DNA of 16,167 nt from Candidatus Caldarchaeum sp. (GCA_025054795.1 JANWZU010000143.1:1-16167); one strand, 5' to 3'. Positions 1 to 6,330 are shown, numbered from the stretch's first letter. Notes: generated by a model not told the origin, from the sequence alone. Made by a program: numbers and translations.

Positions 1-2
1 CA

Positions 3-254
3 TCAAGCTTCGACGCCGTCGTTTCGCTGCATAGTTTGGAGAGAGCTGTGAATAAACGGGCCTTCATGACAGAAGCCCGCCGACTCCTCAAAGACGGCGG
101 AAAGTTTCTCATCGCCGTAAAAGTCAAAGGCTTTCTCAGAAAACAGGGCCTCAGAAAAGAAGAGCTGGAAAAACTACTTAACACCCAAGGATTCAAAACA
201 GAGGCCCTCGCCTACGGCGGCGGCGAAGCATTCGCCGTGCTGGTCAAGACGTAA
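3..254 (+). CDS. SAM-dependent methyltransferase, C-terminal fragment (5' end outside window)
   Basis: This frame is open from the left edge of the window to a TAA at 252-254, so only about 83 C-terminal residues are visible. They match the second half of a class I methyltransferase fold. A strand reading SFDAVVSLHSLER (the post-motif II region, FDxV) is followed by a helix with EARRLLKDGGKFLIAV, the usual 'A-R-hL-K-P-G-G' turn before strand 5, and then by a GFKTEALAYGG-type strand 6/7. A TTG at 36 could formally start translation, but the fold continues upstream of it, so the true start lies outside the window. The SAM-binding motif I is also outside, and neither the substrate nor the subfamily can be told from this piece. 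The next gene is convergent and ends 141 bp away. Confidence 0.7.
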   Translation, partial: SSFDAVVSLHSLERAVNKRAFMTEARRLLKDGGKFLIAVKVKGFLRKQGLRKEELEKLLNTQGFKTEALAYGGGEAFAVLVKT

Positions 255-265
255 ACTCATCGTAC

Positions 266-271
266 AAAAAA
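266..271 (-). terminator. Possible oligo-U terminator of the cox3-queT-marC operon
   Basis: A run of six A on the plus strand gives six T on the minus strand, about 125 bp downstream of the marC stop. Archaeal RNA polymerase can terminate at short oligo-T tracts without a strong hairpin. I see no convincing stem beside it, and the distance from the gene is long, so this is only a suggestion. The rest of the 255-395 gap shows no gene. Confidence 0.2.
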
Positions 272-395
272 CACGCAACGGCAATTAACTGCTTCAAACC
301 CTACACACCGAATCGGTCTAACCCCGCTTCAAGCAGCCTCTATGAATACATCCTGCAGCTCGTGAAATGCGCTGCTTTGTTGTTGGCCGGTTGTC

Positions 396-1001
396 TCAAT
401 CTGTAATTATGTTGGCCAGCCCCGTCACGACATACTGTACTCCTATGGCGGCGATGAACACGGACATGATTCTAGCGACGGCGTCGGCGCCTCCTTCCCC
501 TATGACCGCAAGCAGCCAGTCGATGCTTCGTAGAACCAGCCAAGTGGAAGCCATCACAACCACCACGGGAATTAGGGAGTATGGTACGCCGAGAGAGTTT
601 ATTGAGAATATCACGGTTGTTATCGCTCCGGGTCCTGCGAGGAGAGGGAAGGCGAGGGGGAAGACGCCTAGGCTGGATGAACGAGCCTGCCATCCTTCGC
701 CGCCCTGTACGAGAATCCGAAAAGCGAGAACTAGGAGGAGCAGGCCGCCGGCCACGGCGAAGCTACCAACCTCTATTCCCAGCAGGGAAAGTATACCATG
801 GCCTCCGACGGAGAAAAGCAGTAGTAGGGTTGTTCCAACTAATACCGATTGGTTGATTACTCGCATCCTCTGCTGTTTTCCTAGTTCTTTGGTGATGGAT
901 GCGACGAATGGAAGAACACCGACTGGGTCTACGATGACAAACAAAGCTACTGTTGATTTGAAGAGTTCGAAGACGACGTCCTCCACGTCATGACCTGCCA
1001 T
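396..1001 (-). CDS. MarC family integral membrane protein
   Basis: The 201-residue, strongly hydrophobic protein has about six predicted membrane helices. The MarC/NAAT family pattern is clear: FVIVDPVGVLPFV at residues 21-33 (the F-x-h-x-D-P-h-G-h-x-P motif of helix 1), FPLAFPLLAGPGAITTVI at about 114-131 (the duplicated P-L-h-x-G-P-G motif), and a last helix ending in IGVQYVVTGL. Length is normal for the family (about 200-220). MarC proteins are widespread in bacteria and archaea. The name came from a claimed link to multiple antibiotic resistance that was later withdrawn, and one archaeal relative has been described as an amino-acid transporter, so transport function is unproven here. The ATG at 1001 lies 17 bp after the queT stop, which suggests a cox3-queT-marC transcript. 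Confidence 0.88.
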   Translation of the reverse strand: MAGHDVEDVVFELFKSTVALFVIVDPVGVLPFVASITKELGKQQRMRVINQSVLVGTTLLLLFSVGGHGILSLLGIEVGSFAVAGGLLLLVLAFRILVQGGEGWQARSSSLGVFPLAFPLLAGPGAITTVIFSINSLGVPYSLIPVVVVMASTWLVLRSIDWLLAVIGEGGADAVARIMSVFIAAIGVQYVVTGLANIITD

Positions 1002-1018
1002 GCGCCGGTTTTAAACTT

Positions 1019-1501
1019 CTATGTTTCAACGGCCTGTGGTTGGACTGGTTTGGGCATGCGTGATTTGACGACGAAGTATAGGGCTGTGCCTATGGCTATT
1101 GCGATGCCTTGGCTGATGAAAACCGTGGTGAAGGCGTCTCCCCGTCCCGTCGCTATTGAAGTGAGGAAGCCGACCCAGACCGACACGATTACGTAGTAGG
1201 CTGCGACTCCAGGTAGGATGGAGCGTTTTGCGAGAAAACGGAGGATGAGTAGGGCGAAGAATGCGACTGCAGGCGTTGTCAGGTCAAGCGGCCCGAGAGG
1301 CGAAGCCATGTTGGCTATGAACATCCCGAAAACAACACCTATCACGGAGGAAAAGCCGAACAACGCAACCAGAGGAACAGCTATCTCACCCGGCTTTATC
1401 TGAACGTCTCCTATAGGCAGCCTGCCCAAAGCAAGCGTTCCAGCGGCGTAGATGGCTGCGAAGATGACGAAGACGCCGAAATGAGTTGATGTCAAACGCA
1501 T
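1019..1501 (-). CDS. QueT-like transporter (queuosine-precursor/ECF S-component family)
   Basis: The protein has 160 residues and five to six hydrophobic helices. A conserved first half reads RLPIGDVQIKPGEIAVPLVA, then a G-x-x-x-G-containing helix ending in IANMASPLGPLDL. This layout (short amphipathic loop with a glutamate, then a helix ending 'GxxxAN..SPLG..D') is that of the QueT family. In bacteria, QueT proteins are substrate-binding S components of ECF transporters and often sit under preQ1 riboswitches, where they take up queuosine precursors. Archaea make archaeosine rather than queuosine, so here the substrate could be a deazaguanine precursor or another small vitamin-like molecule. 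I chose the ATG at 1501 over a TTG one codon upstream. The gene starts 15 bp after the cox3 stop and marC follows. No ECF ATPase or T component is visible in this window. Confidence 0.7.
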   Translation of the reverse strand: MRLTSTHFGVFVIFAAIYAAGTLALGRLPIGDVQIKPGEIAVPLVALFGFSSVIGVVFGMFIANMASPLGPLDLTTPAVAFFALLILRFLAKRSILPGVAAYYVIVSVWVGFLTSIATGRGDAFTTVFISQGIAIAIGTALYFVVKSRMPKPVQPQAVET

Positions 1502-1516
1502 CAACCTGTTTTCACC

Positions 1517-2344
1517 TCAGTGGCTGTGCGTCCAAAGGAGAGCACCTTCGTATATGAAGGCGAAAAGCAGAAGCCAGACGAGGTGGACGAAGTGCCAGTA
1601 GATGCTGACGCTCTCGAGTAGGCCGTAGCTGTGGGAGCTGAACTGCCGTAGCTTGGCTCTCCAAGCCACCACGCCCAACGCAACGACTCCTCCGAAGACG
1701 TGGGCTCCGTGCGCTCCCAACAAGATGTAGAACATCGAAGCATACACTCCCGTGTCGGGTGTGAAGCCGAGGTCGAAGATTAGATGCGGCCATTCGACGC
1801 CGAGCTTGAGGACTAGGAAGCCTGTGCCGAACAAAGCCGTGGCGACGACGCCTCCTAAAACAGCGCCCAGTCTATCTCGCTTGACGGAGTATGTGGCGTA
1901 CTCTATGGCTAGGCTGCTGAAGAGCAGCATGAATGTTTGGAGGCGGGGGATGAAGTCGTCTAGGTGTGGGGCGTCCGGCGGAGGCCATACAGGGAATGAG
2001 GATCTTATCAGGAAGTAGCTTCCGAACCCTGCTCCGAACAGGGCGACCTCCGTGAACAGAAACATGGCTGTAGGCATCCCAACGCCTGAAACTCTCTCGG
2101 GCTCCGACGGGATGGCTGTCCCCTTGAGTCTAGCGAAGAACGATTCGATTACGTGAGGCCATGCCTTCACTTCTCTGCTTACGAAGACGGCCAGCGTGGC
2201 GACGAACACCAGCACCAGCCCAAGCCCGAGAATCAGGTTGATGCCTCTCAGAATGAGGATGACGCCGGCCACCAAAACAAGAACGGCCATGCCGATTACA
2301 GCGGGCCAGATGCTTCCCTCATGCTCTTCATGCTGGGACTCCAT
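1517..2344 (-). CDS. Haem-copper (cytochrome c-type) oxidase subunit III
   Basis: This 275-residue membrane protein is subunit III of a haem-copper terminal oxidase, which stabilises the O2-reducing complex in the cytoplasmic membrane. Two short helices (about 12-31 and 37-55), which may correspond to a fused subunit-IV-like part, precede the five-helix COX3 core. Hallmarks are MFLFTEVALFGAGFGSYF at 94-111, with the membrane glutamate E99 of the family's F-x-S/T-E motif, FYILLGAHGAHVFGGVV at 205-221, and YWHFVHLVWLLLF at 249-261. The amino end is acidic and histidine-rich (ESQHEEHEG). The ATG at 2342-2344 lies about 30 bp from a TATA-like box shared with the divergent E1 gene. Subunits I and II are not in the window, so the rest of the oxidase must be encoded elsewhere. 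Presence of this gene points to aerobic or microaerobic respiration. Confidence 0.92.
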   Translation of the reverse strand: MESQHEEHEGSIWPAVIGMAVLVLVAGVILILRGINLILGLGLVLVFVATLAVFVSREVKAWPHVIESFFARLKGTAIPSEPERVSGVGMPTAMFLFTEVALFGAGFGSYFLIRSSFPVWPPPDAPHLDDFIPRLQTFMLLFSSLAIEYATYSVKRDRLGAVLGGVVATALFGTGFLVLKLGVEWPHLIFDLGFTPDTGVYASMFYILLGAHGAHVFGGVVALGVVAWRAKLRQFSSHSYGLLESVSIYWHFVHLVWLLLFAFIYEGALLWTHSH

Positions 2345-2370
2345 GGCTTGTGAAAACAGGTTCCGCAGCG

Positions 2371-2380
2371 GATATATAAT
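2371..2380. promoter_or_regulatory. Shared divergent TATA box (cox3 / E1-rhodanese)
   Basis: GATATATAAT is close to self-complementary and is the only TATA-like element between two divergent starts (cox3 at 2344, E1 at 2410). Its centre is about 31 bp from the cox3 ATG and about 34 bp from the E1 GTG. An archaeal TATA-to-start-site distance of about 26 bp would give leaders of only some 5-9 nt. It may therefore serve both directions. Confidence 0.5.
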
Positions 2381-2409
2381 GTCTTCTTCAGCTCCTGTCT
2401 CAAGCCGAT

Positions 2410-3615
2410 GTGGCGAACAATACGTTAAATAACACCGTTATACCGTTGAGAACGAGGTTGACCACGCTAACGGTTAAGGACCTTCCGCTCAGCTATCAGG
2501 AGATTAAGCGGTACGGCCGCCACCTAATCATACCCGAGGTGGGGATGGCTGGGCAGAAGAAGCTCAAGGCTTCCAAAGTGCTGGTCGTCGGAGCAGGAGG
2601 CCTAGGCTCGCCGATATCTCTGTACCTAGCGGCGGCAGGCGTGGGACACATAGGCCTCGTGGACTTTGACGTCGTTGACGAGAGCAACCTTCAGCGGCAG
2701 ATCATCTACACGACCAAGGACGTTAAAAGGCCTAAGCTCGAGGTGGCTAAAGAGAGGCTTACGGCGATGAACCCGCACATCGAGGTCGAGACCTACGAGA
2801 CTAGGCTTACTTCGGAGAACGCTTTGGACATAATGAAGGACTACGACGTGATTGTCGACGGAACGGACAACTTTCCCACAAGATACCTTGTCAACGACGC
2901 ATGCGTTCTGCTGGGGAAGCCCAACGTCTACGGCAGCATCTTCAGGTTCGACGGACAGGTTTCCATCTTCTACGCAAACAAGGGCCCCTGCTACCGCTGC
3001 CTCTACCCCGAGCCTCCTCCGCCGGGCCTTGTCCCAAGCTGCGCCGAGGGCGGTGTTTTGGGAGTGCTGCCGGGCGTTGTGGGGGCTCTTCAAGCCATGG
3101 AAACCATCAAGCTGATCGTCGGCATAGGCAGCCCGTTGATAGGCAGGCTTCTGCTTTTCGACGGGTTACACATGTCTTTCACGGAGCTCAAGCTCAGGAA
3201 AGACCCCAACTGCAAGGTCTGCGGCCCCAACCCAACCGTCAGAGAGCTGATAGACTACGAGGCTTTCTGCGGCGTCTCACCAACCCAGACAGACACAAGC
3301 ATGCACATCACGCCCGAGGAGCTGCACAGAAGGCTTGAAAACGGTGAAAAAATCTTCCTCCTAGATGTGAGGGAAGAGGTTGAGTACGAGATCTGCAGGC
3401 TTGAAAACGCCGTGCTGATTCCTCTGTCGAAGCTGCCGGAGCGGGTGAACGAGCTCAGCCTGACCGACGACATCGTAGCCTACTGCCACACAGGGGTTAG
3501 AAGCGGCATGGCTGTCAAGCTGCTGCGGGACCTCGGGTTTAGACGGGTGAAGAACCTAGCGGGCGGAATAGACGCATGGGCTGAGAGAATCGACCCCGAC
3601 ATGCCAAGGTACTAA
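2410..3615 (+). CDS. E1-like adenylyltransferase/sulfurtransferase (UBA4/MOCS3/MoeB-type, C-terminal rhodanese domain)
   Basis: This 401-residue protein carries an E1 domain that should adenylate the C-terminal glycine of a ubiquitin-like sulfur carrier (MoaD, ThiS, Urm1 or SAMP type). A rhodanese domain would then pass on persulfide sulfur. Visible in order: the RYGRHLIIPEVG helix (34-45), nucleotide-binding GAGGLG (61-66), the acidic strand LVDFDVVDESNLQRQ (83-97), DGTDNFPTRY (150-159), zinc cysteines C194/C197 and C268/C271, and SCAEGGVLGVLPG (210-222), whose C211 aligns with the E1 thioester cysteine. The rhodanese domain spans about 299-395 with LLDVREEVEYE and the active loop YCHTGVRSG (C359). 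This is the MOCS3/UBA4 architecture. The GTG at 2410 fits the upstream TATA box; TTG codons at residues 13 and 17 are alternatives. No carrier protein, E2-like or JAMM protease gene is visible beside it. Confidence 0.93.
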   Translation: MANNTLNNTVIPLRTRLTTLTVKDLPLSYQEIKRYGRHLIIPEVGMAGQKKLKASKVLVVGAGGLGSPISLYLAAAGVGHIGLVDFDVVDESNLQRQIIYTTKDVKRPKLEVAKERLTAMNPHIEVETYETRLTSENALDIMKDYDVIVDGTDNFPTRYLVNDACVLLGKPNVYGSIFRFDGQVSIFYANKGPCYRCLYPEPPPPGLVPSCAEGGVLGVLPGVVGALQAMETIKLIVGIGSPLIGRLLLFDGLHMSFTELKLRKDPNCKVCGPNPTVRELIDYEAFCGVSPTQTDTSMHITPEELHRRLENGEKIFLLDVREEVEYEICRLENAVLIPLSKLPERVNELSLTDDIVAYCHTGVRSGMAVKLLRDLGFRRVKNLAGGIDAWAERIDPDMPRY

Positions 3616-4748
3616 ATGCGTTTCTCAGGTTCGGGCGGCGGTGGCGGAGGAGGAGGCAGGGCGTGCATGTTGACGCGGCTTTTCCGCAGCCTTCTTGACA
3701 CCGCCAGAGACGCCAGCCATGCGGCGACTCCGACCAGAATGAACGCCTGCACGTAGGCAAGGTTTCTGTGAAGAGCGTTCTCCCCGCTGAGCGAAACATA
3801 CTGCAGCCTCAAGTCTTGCAGAGAGGCCTTTGTTTCGTCTAGCTGAGACTGAAGAACACCTATCTGCTGGCGTGCGGCGTCATGCCTGTTCGACAGGTTT
3901 TCGTAGAGTGTCTGCAGCTGTGAGTAGGAGGCTTGAAGGGCCGTGAACTCACGTGTAAGGTTGCGGTAGTCGCTGAGCAGGCTGCGGTAGTTCTCCGACA
4001 GCGCTCTGTTCTCCCTCTGCAGAGACTCGTACAGCGCCTGAAGGGCCCTCAGCTCGCCCAGCGTGTTGGTGTATCTGTCGTTCAAGGCCTTGTACTCGTT
4101 AGAAAGCGTTTGATATCTTGCCTCAAGCCGCCCGTACTCTCTTCTCGCCTCCTCAAGGCTCGTCGAAAGCCGTGTAGACTCCCTCAACGCCTGCTCAAGC
4201 TGCGTCCTAAGCGTGTTAACTTGGCTCTGCAGCTCCTCGACTGTGCGGCGCAGCGACGCTAAACGGTTTTCAGCGTCAGCCAGCTGGTTCAAAACCTCTT
4301 GGTAGGTTCTGTCTCTGACTACAGCGAGCATCCAGTTGTGGGTTAAGGGTTCGAACATAGCGCCACGGCTGTAGTTGGCGTAGAACACGGCAACCACAAG
4401 CGGGTCTCTCCTAACAGCTGCTGGAACGCAGACGGAGTAGGTTTTCGAGATTATTGTTCCCGATGGGAAAGAAGTTATAGAGCCGACGATCGTGTCGCTG
4501 AGGATGGTGACTGTTCCCGCCTCGCTGACATACTGCACAGTCAGACGCATCCTCTCAACAGCGACAGAGCTGAGGAAGGTTGCTTGAAACTGAAGGGAGA
4601 AGCATGTGCCGAGCTTCACCTCAGCCGGGTAGGACAGGCTTATCTTAATCCGTCCGCCGTCGATGATTGAGGAAAAGCCGTCGCCTTGAGCGACTGCAGG
4701 AGCTAAAAGCAACCCAACCAGCAAAACAATTCCGAAAGGCTTCTCCAT
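3612..4748 (-). CDS. Secreted membrane-anchored coiled-coil protein with proline-rich cytoplasmic tail
   Basis: This 378-residue protein belongs to no family I can name. Residues 1-20 form a signal peptide with a likely AVA|Q cleavage site. Residues 21 to about 145 look like a beta-rich domain with two cysteines (C49, C107). Residues 149-320 form one uninterrupted coiled coil of about 25 heptads. Residues 331-350 are a membrane helix, followed by basic residues (SRRLRKSR) and a tail with eight consecutive prolines ending EPEKRI. The predicted topology is an outside stalk, a single C-terminal anchor and a short inside tail, resembling S-layer stalk (SlaB-like) proteins. The open frame extends 24 codons upstream to 4820, but I start at the ATG at 4748. 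A signal peptide begins there and a TATA box lies 27 bp upstream. The TAG stop overlaps the E1 gene's stop. Confidence 0.85.
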   Translation of the reverse strand: MEKPFGIVLLVGLLLAPAVAQGDGFSSIIDGGRIKISLSYPAEVKLGTCFSLQFQATFLSSVAVERMRLTVQYVSEAGTVTILSDTIVGSITSFPSGTIISKTYSVCVPAAVRRDPLVVAVFYANYSRGAMFEPLTHNWMLAVVRDRTYQEVLNQLADAENRLASLRRTVEELQSQVNTLRTQLEQALRESTRLSTSLEEARREYGRLEARYQTLSNEYKALNDRYTNTLGELRALQALYESLQRENRALSENYRSLLSDYRNLTREFTALQASYSQLQTLYENLSNRHDAARQQIGVLQSQLDETKASLQDLRLQYVSLSGENALHRNLAYVQAFILVGVAAWLASLAVSRRLRKSRVNMHALPPPPPPPPEPEKRI

Positions 4749-4770
4749 GGGAAAAACATCAGCTTCCGAT

Positions 4771-4780
4771 GTATATAAGC
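4771..4780. promoter_or_regulatory. Shared divergent TATA box (coiled-coil protein / nadE)
   Basis: GTATATAAGC is the only TATA-like element between the divergent starts at 4748 and 4814. Read on the minus strand as GCTTATATAC, it lies about 27 bp from the ATG at 4748, which predicts a leaderless mRNA and supports that start. On the plus strand it is about 38 bp from the nadE GTG, giving a leader of roughly 10 nt. Confidence 0.55.
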
Positions 4781-4813
4781 TAGCTATTAAACCAGCCAAG
4801 ACGGTGTTCAGAC

Positions 4814-5638
4814 GTGCCAAGCCTGAAAAACCTAACGGACGAGATGCTGCGGCTTGATTACGGCAGGACGGCTGAGGAGGTGGAGAAGTTCATCAAGTCG
4901 GTTGTATGGTCTGCTGGAGCTTCGGGCGTCGTCGTCGGGTTGAGCGGAGGAGTTGACTCTTCAGCCGTGGCAGCCCTCTGCACGAGGGCCCTCAAGGCTG
5001 AGAGGGTTCTAGGGGTCATCATGCCAGCCGAGTTCACGCCAGCCCAAGACGTTGAGGACGCTGAAAACCTTGCGGAAACACTCGGAGTTAGGACTGTTAA
5101 GGCGCCGATAAAACCCGTCGTAGACAGCTTTGCAAAGCAGCTGGGAGTCGACACTTCAGACGCTTCAGCCAGAATGGCTCTGGCCAACCTCCGGGCCCGT
5201 GTACGCATGAGCATACTTTACTTCCACGCCAACATGCACAACCTTCTGGTGGCTGGAACCGGAGACAGAAGCGAGCTTCTGCTCGGCTACTACACCAAGT
5301 ACGGCGACGCAGGCGTAGACTTCCTGCCGGTTGTGGGAATCTACAAGACACAGCTCCGCCACCTCTCCAAACATCTCGGAATCCCTGAAAACATAGCCTT
5401 CAAGCCCAGCAGCCCGCAGCTCTACCCCGGCCACAGAGCGGTCGACGAGCTTCCAGCCGACTACGACTTGCTCGACCCCCTGCTGTACGCCTTGTTCGAC
5501 AAAGCCATGAAAATCGAGCAGGTTGTCGAGATGGGTGTTGACAGAAGGCTTGTTGAAGAGCTGCTGCAGAGATATGACCGCAGCAGGCATAAGAGGGAGA
5601 TGCCTCCGGCAGGGCCCCGCCCCATACCCCTTCCGTAA
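4814..5638 (+). CDS. nadE: NH3-dependent NAD+ synthetase
   Basis: NadE amidates nicotinic acid adenine dinucleotide to NAD+ with ATP, the last step of NAD+ synthesis, in the cytoplasm. The 274-residue protein is a single synthetase domain without the glutaminase domain of eukaryotic enzymes, so it should use free ammonia. It has the ATP-pyrophosphatase P-loop SGGVDSS (44-50), the AGTGDRSELLLGYYTKYGD segment (147-165) followed by GVDFLPVVGIYKTQ, and the C-terminal HKREMPP seen in this family (family N-x-H-K-R). The substrate loop reads KPSSPQLYPGHRAVDELPAD, a variant of the more usual PSAxLWxGQxDE pattern. Translation begins at a GTG at 4814 behind a TATA box. It is transcribed away from the coiled-coil gene, and the small zinc-ribbon gene follows 31 bp downstream. 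Confidence 0.95.
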   Translation: MPSLKNLTDEMLRLDYGRTAEEVEKFIKSVVWSAGASGVVVGLSGGVDSSAVAALCTRALKAERVLGVIMPAEFTPAQDVEDAENLAETLGVRTVKAPIKPVVDSFAKQLGVDTSDASARMALANLRARVRMSILYFHANMHNLLVAGTGDRSELLLGYYTKYGDAGVDFLPVVGIYKTQLRHLSKHLGIPENIAFKPSSPQLYPGHRAVDELPADYDLLDPLLYALFDKAMKIEQVVEMGVDRRLVEELLQRYDRSRHKREMPPAGPRPIPLP

Positions 5639-5646
5639 ACATATTA
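5639..5646 (+). promoter_or_regulatory. TATA-like box of the zinc-ribbon protein gene
   Basis: ACATATTA directly follows the nadE stop codon, and its centre is about 27 bp upstream of the ATG at 5670. This is the spacing expected for a leaderless archaeal transcript. The gene could also be read through from nadE. Confidence 0.35.
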
Positions 5647-5669
5647 GCATGCGTTGACCTGTTTATCCG

Positions 5670-6032
5670 ATGGCCTCCGAAGACTACGTAAGACGTATGT
5701 CCGACGCACTACGCTCAGGCGCTAAAATGCTGGCGGAGATCTGCCCCGTCTGCAACAGTCCTCTGTTTGAAGTGGACAACGAGCTGCGATGCATCCGCTG
5801 CGACAAACCCGTAGTCAGAGTGCATGAGGAGACGGAGGTTTTAGCCGCCTCGACACCGCTAGTCCTGTCCAAGCTGGAGAACGCACTCTCTTCGAAGATC
5901 GACCTCCTGACTTCGCTGCTCCAGAAATCAGCCGACCCCGACGAAATACGCATCCTCTCCGAAGCCCTAGCAAGCTTGGTGAAGCTGTTTCACGAAAGCC
6001 GCCGACTGGCAGAGACGCTTAAGAAAAAATAA
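5670..6032 (+). CDS. Sjogren's syndrome/scleroderma autoantigen 1-type zinc-ribbon protein
   Basis: The 120-residue protein has an N-terminal helix with LRSGAKMLAEICPVCNSPLF and a four-cysteine ribbon, C25/C28 and C41/C44. This is the pattern of the archaeal members of the autoantigen p27 (SSSCA1/ZNRD2) family. From about residue 62 to the end it is mostly helical and charged, with leucines spaced as in a coiled coil. Biochemical function in archaea is not established; the zinc ribbon suggests a nucleic-acid or protein-binding adaptor. It lies 31 bp after nadE on the same strand, with a possible promoter of its own, and is the last gene before the putative origin. Confidence 0.85.
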   Translation: MASEDYVRRMSDALRSGAKMLAEICPVCNSPLFEVDNELRCIRCDKPVVRVHEETEVLAASTPLVLSKLENALSSKIDLLTSLLQKSADPDEIRILSEALASLVKLFHESRRLAETLKKK

Positions 6033-6102
6033 CCCCAAACATATCACCTCTAAACATACAGCAAAAATTCCCAAATATTACTTGGAAAGCTTTTGAACAC
6101 TA

Positions 6103-6120
6103 CTGTGAAGGCTGTGAAGG
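6103..6120. repeat. Tandem 9-bp direct repeat
   Basis: CTGTGAAGG occurs twice with no spacer (6103-6111 and 6112-6120) on the zinc-ribbon-gene side of the putative origin. It may be a protein-binding site or chance. Confidence 0.5.
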
Positions 6121-6181
6121 GTTCTTTGGCCTTTCCGGCGCATCACTAAATGAGCAAAACGGAAAGAAACAAGGTTATTCT

Positions 6182-6199
6182 ACCATGTTCAAGCATGGT
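6182..6199. repeat. Inverted repeat within the putative origin
   Basis: ACCATG and CATGGT are separated by six bases (TTCAAG). The segment TCAAGCATGG that overlaps the right arm recurs at 6231-6240, 42 bp further on, about four helical turns. This suggests a possible dyad plus half-site for a DNA-binding protein. Confidence 0.4.
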
Positions 6200-6308
6200 T
6201 CATTCATCTGTCGGGTCTGTAAAACCCTCATCAAGCATGGCCAGCCAGCTTTCACAGCATCCACAGCTTTCCCAAAAACCTCCAGCCTTGAAAGCCATGT
6301 TTTGCGGT

Positions 6309-6330
6309 TTCCACAGGAAACGAAGGGGTT
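6309..6330 (+). repeat. Origin recognition box (ORB) element, forward
   Basis: The element opens with the dyad TTCCACAGGAA and continues into the G-rich arm, sharing the 14-base core GGAAACGAAGGGGT with the reverse copy at 6479-6500 (19 of 22 positions identical overall). It resembles the known archaeal ORB/mini-ORB consensus, a TTCCAnnGGAAA dyad followed by a G-string, which Orc1/Cdc6 contacts through its winged helix and AAA+ domains. Its G-rich arm points right, towards the second copy. Confidence 0.78.

Noticed and set aside
255..395. Possible RNA gene in the first intergenic gap
   Set aside because: No tRNA cloverleaf, C/D-box pair or strong hairpin could be drawn. Only a weak GCAGC/GCTGC pairing was seen.
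367..993. A 208-codon plus-strand open frame opposite marC
   Set aside because: Its composition is rich in Ser, Thr, Pro and Arg, as expected for the antisense of a hydrophobic membrane protein. MarC motifs are unmistakable on the other strand.
4749..4820. A longer start for the coiled-coil protein at 4820
   Set aside because: The extra 24 residues precede a clear signal peptide, overlap the nadE start and cover the promoter region.
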